Below, piece after piece: positions 24,832 through 34,525 of a DNA stretch of 64,000 bases. This DNA is from Rhytidiadelphus loreus (lineage: Eukaryota > Streptophyta > Bryopsida > Hypnales > Hylocomiaceae), in the NCBI GenBank assembly GCA_947034895.1, contig OX344763.1, positions 46,747,025 to 46,811,024 of the forward strand, given 5' to 3'. Under the pieces are notes generated by a model. The model had not been told where the DNA came from, searched no databases, and saw only the letters and a list, made by a program, of their open reading frames with translations. Position 1 is the first letter of the stretch. Every line of letters starts with the position of its first letter. The translations under genes were made by a program, and so were the position numbers.

Positions 24832-26452
24832 TCAGCGGGCACTGTGGTCTGCCAGAAACTGCCGCAAGTGCTCGGCATCATTCCGATCCAGACTGTACAC
24901 CTCATTCTGAGGGTTGTACGCCAAGGTCACGTTACATATAACGCAGTCAATGTCAATCCACTTGCTATCAGTATGGTCATACTTGAATTTGTCCCGTCCA
25001 ACGTATTTGCGATAATACTGCAGCATAACCTCTATGTGTGGATTCTGATTTGTTCGCCGACCTCTGTCCTCCAACCTCGCCAGTAAGTCCACAGGCTGCC
25101 GCAGCACACCGAACTGCTTGCCATTGCGCCTCCTCATCGCCTGCACTCTACCCAACCAGCAAACCCCAACACAAAGAACCCAGCAAGTCATTCATGCGAG
25201 CTGAACACTCACCTTCATGAGGGGAACCGCTGAGGTCGACTGCAGAATCCCGAGCAGCCTCCACGCGATCAGCACCCTCCCCACGACCAGATGACTCCAC
25301 TGCCCACCATCTGCCGAGATTGGGCTGATTCGAATGCACGCTGGCCGCCGAGGACAAGGCAGGCCGACCTCGTCTTCCGCTGAGGAGAGCGCTGCCATGT
25401 TTCTTCCCTGTCTGTGACTGCTCTACAGCGTGCAAGTGCTTGGGGGATTGCAAATGAAATAGCAAATTACATTCCAAATTCTTCTTTGGCGGGCACAAGT
25501 TCAACATGTCCCGACAGTAAAAGCAGCGCACCTTCATCCAGAAACTTTTCCGCGAGCCTTCCTTCAGCGGCTGGAACACGCTGAAACCCTTTTGTGCATC
25601 TCCCAAAGTAGCATTCACTAACTCCATCACCGCAATACCTTCTTGTATCAGCGTCTCGTGCATTTCGGGAGTCAATGTCACGGTCGTACCCTTCGGAGCA
25701 GCGGACTGTGGGTGATCAGCATATGGCACTCCATTCACCGCACACCAGTTCTTCACATGGCTGTTGCTGAGCAAGTGCTTGGTTCTGAAATTGTTAAAAA
25801 GATTCTGAATGTTGCTCTTCTCATGCTTACCGCTCCCCCCTCCAACCTCCTTTTTGCATTCACAGCAGAAAATCTTCACAACCCCGAGTCCATTGATGTC
25901 AATGGTCCTCAAAAACCACCGATTGTCTTCTAAGGAGGCGCTCTGCAATTCCCGCTTCGTCCTCTCCAGCTGTTCGAGATACCGCTTCCAGATGTCCTCG
26001 CCAATAAGAGTAGAATTTAGCTGGTGCTCCAAAGACTCAGTGACTCCCGATGTTACAGTAGCCCTCGAGTTCCCAGTAGGATCCACATCTGGGACAGCAA
26101 GTTCTTCAGATTCTTTGCGGATGTCCACGCAGTTTCCGTCTTCAGGGAGCGCGTCGATACCCGCATCGGCATCATCCACGCGCTGTCGCTTGGAAGATCT
26201 GTCTTCGCCCGCAGCACGCAGGGGCAGCACATAAACATGTCCAGGCATGTCGCTGAAGGATTCCATCCTCTGCGGAACTCTGATTTGATCATCGTTGTCC
26301 CAGAATTCGAATGGCCATTCGAGCGCCGCTTTGTCCTCCAGACGCAGCCTCAAAGACGCGTAGGTTTCATCGGCTGAAACCTTCACCTTGCTGTACAGAG
26401 TTGCAACACCGAAGTCTTCCTCCATCGTCCATAGCTTGATAGAAGTCGCCAT
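24832..26452 (-). CDS. Unfamiliar protein with repeated CxxC...HxxxxxH modules
   Basis: I do not recognise this family. Exon 1 (26452-25213) starts at the ATG giving MATSIK and encodes 413 residues. Residues about 15-80 look like a compact beta-rich domain (WPFEFWD, VYVLPL) that might be ubiquitin-like; this is only a guess. About 82-135 is acidic and basic linker with KRQR. Two modules follow, C196-x2-C199...H226-x5-H232 and C310-x2-C313...H333-x5-H339. A good donor (AAG/GTGAGTG) ends exon 1. The next acceptor (GTGCAG at 25141) opens a 102-residue frame (25140-24832) holding a third CxxC...H-x7-H module. Exon 1 ends in phase 1, while that frame needs phase 0, so the simple join shifts frame and gives a different 50-60 residue tail. 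Either another splice site is used, or an indel separates the parts. The protein may bind nucleic acid. It may be a domesticated or transposon-borne gene. Confidence 0.5.
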
Positions 26453-26789
26453 CTCGTTCAACAAGTACCGCTGCAAACAACCCTAAACCCAAACAACCCC
26501 TCCACAAGCAAGAGCAAACACCTTCGTCACGCTGCCGTGCCGTGAACACGAGTCCAGAACAAATCGCAGGCATACAGAACCCCCGCCCGAAGATTCCCCA
26601 GCACCGTCGTGAACACACTAGCAGAAAACACACCCGCACAAACAAACACACCCGCACAAACGAACACACGAACAACACCCGCACTCCGTGACGCCGCCGA
26701 CCTGAACACACCACCACAATTGATCGCGCACAAACAAGCAAGCTAAAACAATCCCGAACACCATCCTCCACGCTGGTGAACCTTGCACA

Positions 26790-27062
26790 CCCCAGCAGAA
26801 CTGATCGCGCACCCCGCAAAAGCAAACCCCGCACCAGACAGAACTGATCGCGCACACCGCAAGAGCAAACCCCGCACCAGGCAGAACTGATCGCGCACCC
26901 CGCAAAAGCAAAACCCCGCACCAGGCAGAACTGATCGCGCATCCCGCAAAAGCAAAACCCCGCACCAGGAATCGGTGATCGCGCACCCCGCAAAAGCAAA
27001 CCCCGCGCCAGAAATCGGTGATCGCGCACCCCTCAAAAGCAAACCCCGCACCAGGAATCGGG
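26790..27062. repeat. 43-44 bp GC-rich minisatellite, about six units
   Basis: GATCGCGCA followed by CCCCGCAAAAGCAAACCCC and GCACCAGG recurs at about 26803, 26847, 26889, 26933, 26977 and 27020. The array is strongly C/A rich on the plus strand and lies 350-600 bp upstream of the ATG of the minus-strand zinc-module gene, in its leader or promoter. Long open frames here are products of the repeat. Confidence 0.9.
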
Positions 27063-27104
27063 AACACCTTTGTCACGCCGCTGACCCCAAAACAGAATTC
27101 CACA

Positions 27105-27605
27105 ACTGATTGCGCACAAACAACTGGTCGCGCACAAAAAACTGGTCGCGCACAAACAACTGATCGCGCACACACAAGCAAGCGCCCCCGCACAAGGAAT
27201 CGCCGACCCCTTCGTTCACCTCCTCACCCTAAGCCCACCACCAATCTGATCGCGCACCCACAACCAAGCGCATGCCATCCCCAAGAGCAGCCTCCACGGT
27301 TCAGCCGAAGAACTGATCGCGCGAATCGGAAACACCATCTCCACGCTGCCGTCCCTCAACAAGCAGCAGAACTCATCGCGCGATTAACCCTAAACCGCAC
27401 CCAGATTGCAAACAAATTCGTGAACACACGCTGCCGTCCCTCAACAAGCTGCCCCCCTGATCGCGCGATTAACCCTCAACCGCACCCAGATTGCAAACAA
27501 ATTCGTGAACACACGCTGCCGTCACTCAAGAAGCTGGAGAACTCATCGCGTGATTAACCCTCAACCGCACCCAGATTTGCAAACAAATTCGTGAACACAC
27601 ACTGC
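27105..27605. repeat. Short 17-18 bp repeats and an 85-bp tandem repeat
   Basis: From 27105 to 27180 a unit of the form ACTGGTCGCGCACAAACA recurs about four times. From about 27310 to 27605 a unit containing ATCGCGCGATTAACCCT, CACCCAGATTGCAAACAAA and TTCGTGAACACACGCTGCC repeats with an exact 85-bp period (ATTAACCCT at 27383, 27468 and 27553), preceded by a diverged partial copy. All share the GATCGCGC core with the 43-bp array next to it, so the arrays probably arose from one seed sequence. Confidence 0.85.
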
Positions 27606-27662
27606 CGCGCCTCCCTCCCAACCTCGAAATTATCGTTCGCGCCTAAACCCTAGCAGTAGTCG

Positions 27663-28323
27663 TTAAACTTAACAGACAGAACAGATGGAAACTACCCCAT
27701 TCATCGACTGACTACAAGATATGTTGTCGTTATACTTCAGATTTGTATAGTACCTGTATCTTACTAGTACTGTAGCATAACCATAACTGAACCTAGTAAA
27801 TAGAATTCCTTGGATCCTATTCTTTGGCCCCTATTTTACATTTTAAAAATAATTAATGGACCATAATTTTCGGGTATCTATTTTACTTATAAAAGACATG
27901 TCACTTTTTAAGTCCCCTTCTTTAAATGTAAAATCTTTATAAATTTTACCTATGATGAATTAAATCCACCCTATTTTTCGCCGCAGGTCACTTTGTAAAG
28001 CGCGGGGAGTGTCCTCCCCTAGATTTTATAGCAATTGAATGTATTCTTCCATCATCACCAAGTATTCCTTCAAAAAAACTTGTATAGCTTTTGAGCAATA
28101 AATTGACACAAAAAACAACCTCAAGAAAAATTGTCATTACTATAAATTTGTAGTGCAATCTTTGCAACATTTGCAACAACAATTGTATTACTAGCATAAG
28201 GAATATGATATATATTTTGGATTTAATAAGAATGCTTTCTAATTTTGGATGAAAGTGTATAAAGATGTATATATGACCATCCAAATGGATGAAATCTTGA
28301 CATTGGGTGTTGACATTGTGCAA
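27663..28323. other. AT-rich intergenic DNA
   Basis: No gene is seen. GC content drops abruptly at about 27660 relative to the minisatellite block. The sequence near 27966-27985 (CGCCGCAGGTCAC) weakly mirrors GTGCGGCG at 23521. That could mean the zinc-module region has terminal repeats, but the match is too short to claim. Confidence 0.3.
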
Positions 28324-28327
28324 TTAA

Positions 28328-29807
28328 CCCCTAAACTCGGGGGGGTCATTTAGAGTGTCCATTAGAAACCATGTGTGAACAAAACTTTGGACCCCCTATA
28401 TACTTTTTGAATTTTAAATAAAACAAAATTAAAAAAATATGAATAGATTTTTCTACTTTGAAAGTTTATGTTTTGAATTATTGATATTTTTATTTTTTAA
28501 TAATAATTAGTTACAAATTTTTGAAGTAAAAAGATACACTGTAGTACTGAAAAATAATTTTCACACCCCTATATTATATAAGAAAAAATTGTCTAAAAAA
28601 TGAACAAATTTTTTCTAAAACTAACTCATTATTGCAAGCTCATTTTGAGTTGAATATTGACTCAATGGTCATCTAAATGTGTCCTCTATAATTATTTGAG
28701 TTGAAAAACATGCCATTTTAGTTCATTTTCAACCTCTTCTAGAAATTATTTCATATTTTATTTGAGTTGGAAATTTTGGCAATAGAAAGCTATAGTCATT
28801 ATTAAACAATGTTCAAAATTTTAGGTTGAAATTATAGTTTATTAGAAACCACTTGTTTGCACGTGGTTTGTTATAGTAGAACTAAGTGCACCCCCTGAGC
28901 CCCTAAAGTCCCATTGTCCCCTTGGAGAACAATTTGGAATTCAAGGAGGTTCCTATGGGCTGAAATTTTACCCTAATTTTTTAAAACTTCTTTTGAAGAT
29001 AGAAAAGGTGATAAGCTTCGTTGTAATATAATTTTTATTTCAATCGGTGCCCAGAAGCAAAAATTATTCCACAAAAAGCCTAAAGTTGAACTCGGTGGGC
29101 AGCACAAAAAACATTGCAAAAATTCAAAACTAAATTTTTAAATTTTTTTTCTCAAAGATTATGTTTTTTCTACATTTGAAGCTTTGATTCATTCCATTTT
29201 GATTAGTGATGTGAAAGTTATGAACAATCTTATTTTTCGGGCAATCTAAACATCTTTTTGAAAAAATAACTTATAGGATTCATTTCAGAATGCAATTTTC
29301 AAAAAAATTCAAATTTTTCTTTTTGAAAAGGTTAAGTTTGCTTGCTAGAACAATCTCACCGTTGGGATTATTGTATTTCAATCCCATCTAAGAGCTATTA
29401 ATAATTTAGTTTTTCCTTCAATCTTGGGCCTACTTCTACATGACAATTTTTTGAAGTATGAAAATCAAGTTTTTATTTTTTGAAATTTTTTTCCTAGACT
29501 TACAACTCAATTCTTCAACACAATAAAATTTTAATTCAAATTTCACAGTGCACATGTTTTTCAGAAATAGCGATCAAAGTCATCTAAAATTGCAGTTTAG
29601 TGGTTAAAAAAACTTGTTTTTTCAACTTTGAATGCTCATATCTCTCAATCTGTTAGGTCAAACTTCATGAAATTTTTACCATATAATTCCAAATAAGTAA
29701 AGTTTAAGATCCTATGGTTTAGTTCCAAAAAAAAGTTTTTTTTTTTTTGGACAAAATGGCAGTTTTGAGTGGTTTTTGACAGAAAAATGGCCTTGGGCCT
29801 TTAGGGG
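28328..29807. mobile_element. TTAA-flanked transposon with CCCCTAAA ends (element A)
   Basis: TTAA lies immediately outside both ends (28324-28327 and 29808-29811), and the ends are CCCCTAAA and TTTAGGGG. Removing the nested MITE and one copy of its 8-bp duplication leaves a left end of CCCCTAAAGTCCCA, against CCCCTAAAGGCCCA on the right (13 of 14). TTAA target duplication and CCC-initial inverted repeats define piggyBac-type elements. No transposase frame is present; the interior is AT-rich, about 0.9 kb without the insertion. The superfamily assignment rests on the ends alone. Confidence 0.65.
28336..28899. mobile_element. hAT-type MITE (564 bp), copy 1, nested in element A
   Basis: It is flanked by identical 8-bp duplications, CCCCTAAA at 28328-28335 and 28900-28907. 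The ends are CTCGGGGGG.TCATTTAG and, inverted, CTCAGGGGGTGCACTTAG. A second copy at 62234-62792 is highly similar throughout and in the same orientation. An 8-bp duplication with short imperfect inverted repeats fits the hAT superfamily. There is no coding potential. Confidence 0.85.
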
Positions 29808-31066
29808 TTAATATAATAGATGAACAAGTGAAATAGTAGAAAAAAATTGAAAGATAAAAGTAATGTAAAATTGGTTGAAAACTTTGTTAGCATCAGAATT
29901 TAACTTGTTGAGGAAATTGTGACATTCTTTTCTTAGTGTTGGATGTTTTCACTAGGTTGACTTCACTAGGTGGAATATTACATGATCATTGTTAGTTGGT
30001 AAAAATTCTTCATTTGATGAGTTACCAATTGACAAAGCTAAAGGCAAAGAGTGTGAAATGGTACATTGAGATGGCTATGCAATACAAGAAAGATTATAAT
30101 GAGCTCAAGTAATCTAAGAACGGAGGGAAGAATCATGTCAATCTTTTCTTAATCCCTCGAGGACCTCGAGGACCTCGAGGACACGATGTGTCCTCTTAAA
30201 ATTTCAATGGCAAATTCTCAGTAGGATGAAACAAATTTCAATATTTTGTAATTAGGATCTTGGAGAGTAAAAAGTTTACATACTTGTTTCATTTTCCAAT
30301 TTTTAAAATTTGAATGTGAGAAGTATTTTAAAATTTATTTTGGAAATGTATTCTAATAGAAAAAGGAAGCAAACATAATTTTTCCGATGAAAGGAATAGT
30401 AGGGATGGAAAAAAAACATTTTTTTAGACATTTCTAATCTTTACTCTACGCAAACAAATTGGATTGGGAGATTTAAAAGAAAATTGTGTAATAATAATAT
30501 TTTTAAATAAAAGGTTGAATTAGGTGAGATCAAGAACACAAAATAATTAGAATGATTCCAATTTTTTTGAAGATGTTCAAAAAAATATGCTAATAATATC
30601 AATTGTCAAATTTTAAAATCAATGCATAGATTATAAAATTTAATTTTATAGGATCCAATTTAGTCGGATTTGACTTTCTACTATTTTTGTTTGAAAATGT
30701 CTACAAACTTGAGAGAGTTTTTTATTTCTCAGTTTTTTAAATTAAAAAATAATTTTTTTGCCTTAAATTCCAATACAATTTTTTTGGGGGGGTAAAAAAG
30801 CATTGCTCATCTTCTTATAATTTTTCTTCTCCAAAATCTGCATTTTTTGCCTAAAAAGTTTATCATCCAAAACTATTATAATCTAAAAATCCAATAGTAA
30901 AAATTTTCCACAATTAATTCCATGCATACTAGACAAAGTATTCTTTATTTTTGTACATTTTAAATTAAAAAGCTCAAGCACATTCATGTGCAAGAAAAGA
31001 TCAAAGTGGGACAATTCATCAAGAAAAATTCCATTGTCAACACGTTGTTCGGCCTTGAGGGGTTAA

Positions 31067-33072
31067 CCCCGATGACCTAAGCAACCATTTTCTGGTCGCT
31101 GCCCTACTTTTTTGAGCTTCCTGTTTTCAAATTTTGAATTTAAAAAAAGAAAAAAGAAATTCTAAGAAATAGACTGCATTATGAATCCAATGGTGATACG
31201 TAGTTTCAAAAAAATTCCAAGTTAAACTCCGCCTTGTGGAATTTTTCAAAGTTAAGTGGTTTATAGCTCATTTTGGGGTTTTTGGTTTGGGCATGGATGA
31301 AAGTCAACTAGCCAATGTGATTCTTGAACACCTCAAAAAGGTCAAATACTCAGATTTACTTCAAAAAGTGCAAATCCAAGGAGTTCAAGGAGAAGTCAAG
31401 TGCCCCATTTTTTTTCTCTTACAAACACTAAGGTAGTTTGCTCTTAAAGCAACCATTTAAGAGCCAATTGCATTTTTAGGGAAGCTAAACTCCTTGAAAC
31501 AATTTTTAGTAAATTTTCATAGGAAGAAAAAAGGAATTGGCATCTAATCCAAATTGTTTCATATTTCTTGAGCCTTTGAGGAATTAGTTACAATTTTTTG
31601 AAGTTGAAATGCAATGGTCACTAAAAGTGACCACCTCCTGAAATGTATATTGTTGATACATTGAAGAAAGCAAAATGTACCTATGTATCATGATTGCTTT
31701 TAGAGCATACTACCTTACTCTCATTTCAATGACCACTGTGCATTCATTGCATTGCAAGCTCCACCATGAATTGAAAAATGCTTGGAATATTGTGAAATTT
31801 TACATGTGCCTTCTCAATGCTCTTATCTTTCATTGAGCACAAATAGGATATCATTTCAAAATATTTTCACAAGATATGCTCCTTCAAAGTGCGCTACCTT
31901 GTATTTCTATTGACTCAAATGAAACTTCAAGCTTAATCCCTAAAGGTTTTTGACTACATTTTCAGCAAAAACGCTCCAAAATTGGCATCTCTAATACAAG
32001 TACCAAATTTTAGAAGAATTTTTTTTTGGACACATGTAACCCTATGATCTTATAGTGCATTGGTTTGAAAAGATGTGGAAAAAATTTCAAAAATTTCCAC
32101 CATGTAGATTGCAAGATATCAACGTTTGAAGTGACAAAAATTTTAGTCCTTTTTTTGGCCTTGCAAAAAATCGGGCAATTGCACTTCACAAGGTCACATT
32201 TGTATGAAAAAATGTCCTAAATGGTTGTAATTCTTTGGATTCACTCTTCAAGGCAAGTTGTCTACATGCTTGAAATTTTTTAGATCATTTGGAATTGTAA
32301 AATATGTTTAAAAAAAAAATAGTAAGTAGAAAGTAGAGAATGATTCAAAATACTAAATTGTTAACAATTAATTTATGGAATTGAAAAATGCCAATTCCAG
32401 TGGTTGTAATGTTGTAGTAAACAATCTGCACCTATTTTTTTAATTTTTTTTTCAAAAATATTTAAATTAATTTGAATAATGGATTCCAAAGTTTATCTTA
32501 GAGTAAAGATTCTATAACTACCTACAGCCTACCCACAACTAAAACTCCTCATATCTTTCATTTCATTAATCAAAATGGAATGATTCAAAATTTTCCACGT
32601 ATATAGAAATCTAGAAAAACAATTGAAATTTTTTATTTCTTAAAGTAATGATTTTTAAAGAAGTTCTTTTAGCTGCCTAGGCTACCCGTCAAGCAATGAA
32701 AACTACATATCATACAATAACTTTTTAACTATGTAGTCAAAAGTTATGAAAATTGTTGGACCTTAAGGCTACTCCTCAAGCACATGTTGTGTGAAAATTT
32801 CAAAGAAAAAAAAGAGAAATTCCATTTGTAGTGAGCTACTCAATATTGCTATGTTGCCAAAAAACCTAGTTTGGTCTTTTTTGAGGTTAAATATCTTTTA
32901 ATTGTGCAATCAAATAATCTGAATTTTTTTGGAAGTGCTTACTTTCAATGTGGAATTCAAGATCCTATGATTACTTCAATCTGATCTCTAAAAAAAACTG
33001 AGCAAACAAATTACTCAAATTCTTGTTAGTTTTGGCCCTTTCTGAAAGTACACTCCCTTGGGTCATTAGGGG
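31067..33072. mobile_element. TTAA-type element or composite (element B)
   Basis: The left end is TTAA/CCCCGATGACCTAAG and the right end, inverted, is TTAG/CCCCTAATGACCCAAG, so the right TTAA has one change. The right end resembles that of element A (CCCCTAAAGGCCCAAGG). The left TTAA (31063-31066) is shared with another outward-facing end just upstream (GGCCTTGAGGGG), so two elements abut there. A further TTAATCCCTAAAGG string at 31924 could be an alternative left end, so the true limits are uncertain. No transposase was found. It contains the 285-bp MITE at 31431-31715. Confidence 0.45.
31431..31715. mobile_element. 285-bp MITE with AGGTAG ends and TA duplication (copy 2)
   Basis: The ends are AGGTAGTTTGCTCTTAAAGC and, inverted, AGGTAGTATGCTCTAAAAGC (18 of 20), with TA on each side. 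The interior aligns with the 20993-21318 element (for example TTTAAGAGC, TTGGCATCTAA, GAATTAGTTA, CACCTC.TGAAATGTA). The first bases match the ends of the pogo-like transposon at 42004-45706. Confidence 0.75.
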
Positions 33073-33490
33073 CTAACCCAAGTGCTATAAATTATGTGAA
33101 TACTTCAATATTGAATATTAAGACCACATAATTACTTCAAAATCTTGAGGTATTTACTACTTGTCACCACTCATCTCTCACTACTAACACACTTGCATTG
33201 TTGTTTCAATTTCAAATTCAATTTATTATACAGAATTCAAAGAAAATCTTTTTTACCATGTATTAGTTGAAAAATTTAAAAACCACAATAAAGTATTTTT
33301 GGATTTTCAAAATGTTGAAAAATTCAACACTTTGAAAGTTCATAGTTTAGAGTTACTATTTCTGAAAATTACAATCTAAGAAAATCTAAAATCTTTTATT
33401 GATTGCCAACAAGATCTTACAAATAAATTAGTTGGTCTATCCATTTCTTAAGTTAGGTTGTTTGCTTGTTTTGTTTGTTTGTTTGTTATA

Positions 33491-33835
33491 GTGAGATCTC
33501 TTGGATTGTGTTTTTCCAATCACACTCAGGTACTGTTAGAAAGTTCTCTGTAAGGAGGGGTGCATAGACTTTGTTTCATGGTGTTCGAACTCATGATTGA
33601 AAATATATTGAATTTTGAAGTTTCTAAGAGTTAAAAAATTAAAAATATTACTTTAACTTTTATTTTGGCCCTGGCAATAGCACAAGACACATTAGTCTAG
33701 GTTTTTTTTTTTTTTTTTTAGTGAGATCTCCAGAACTGTGCATCCTCCAATCGCGTTCATGGTACTATAAGAAAGCTCTCTACGAGGAGGGGTGCGCACA
33801 CTTTGTTCCGTGACGGTTGGACATACGTATGTGAA
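33491..33835 (+). repeat. Diverged direct duplication, about 230 bp apart
   Basis: GTGAGATCTC, a CCAATC.C..TCA segment, GGTACT.T.AGAAAG, CTCT.T..GAGGAGGGGTGC and CACTTTGTT occur in the same order near 33491-33600 and 33720-33835. A poly-T run separates the copies. There is no coding content. It may be two fragments of an unidentified repeat family. Confidence 0.55.
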
Positions 33836-34525
33836 AGGTATAGATTTTAGAGTTATTTTCATTAAACTATAGATATATAATTCCAAAAAGAAAATGAAAA
33901 ACATAAGCATGATGAAATCATGATGAAAACTCGGCTGACGGCAGCCGCCTACACTACGGATGATGAACCACGCTCAAAACGCTTTGTTCATTCTGTAGTC
34001 ACCTTCCCGTAGTGCGTGATGGATTTTGTGACGCAAGCCCACTGTAAAGGAGTCGGATTTCAGTCAGAGGATGATGAGATTCATCGCTAGCCAGCCTCAC
34101 AAGTCACAGCAGGCAACCATGACCAAAGCCAGAGCAGAACCTGGATTGCCGCCTCTCACTTGCGCATCGCAATCGCAATCACAATCACAATCGATTCGCG
34201 CTTCAAGCACCTCATCTGCTTCAATCGCAATTCCTTTCTTTCATTTGCAGCATTTGTCTTCAGCACCCACCTTTTGTAATTCCCTCTGCCGCTCACACCA
34301 ACGTACACTAGCTCTTGCAAGGCGTAGTAGTTCCTGTTTCGCTTTTTTATGTGTGTGTGTCCTTGTCTTTTTGCACTCCCGGTTGTTGTGGTACCATCTT
34401 TTCGCGCTTGTTTCTAGGTTGCGAGTGCAATGGTTTGGTAATTTTCAGACGGATGCAAATGGGTACCTGAATTGAGAGTGTTGGGGTGCAGAAAGAATTT
34501 GCGTGAGAGAGACAAGCAGGCAGCT
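33836..34525. other. Upstream region of the HDR gene
   Basis: This is non-coding DNA with a rise in GC content and a run of CAATCG/CAATCA repeats (about 34167-34195), followed by pyrimidine-rich sequence. It probably contains the promoter and 5' leader of the HDR gene. No clear TATA box was identified. Confidence 0.4.

Noticed and set aside
26367..27193. Long minus-strand open frames with cysteine-rich repeats (GARSV.., CAISSAWC..)
   Set aside because: They are translations of the 43-44 bp minisatellite in several frames; the period is not a multiple of three throughout and no start, splice or family evidence supports a protein.
26790..27605. Regular spaced repeats reminiscent of a CRISPR array
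   Set aside because: The whole unit is repeated with no unique spacers, and the context is a plant nuclear gene; it is a minisatellite.
23521..27985. Zinc-module gene as cargo of a transposon with GTGCGGCG/CGCCGCAG ends
   Set aside because: The inverted match is 7-8 bp and imperfect beyond that, with no target duplication found.
21373..31062. One large TTAA element from TTAACCCCTAAAC to GAGGGGTTAA, spanning the zinc-module gene
   Set aside because: The two ends agree only over about six bases beyond TTAA and the interval contains unrelated complete elements; not enough to claim.
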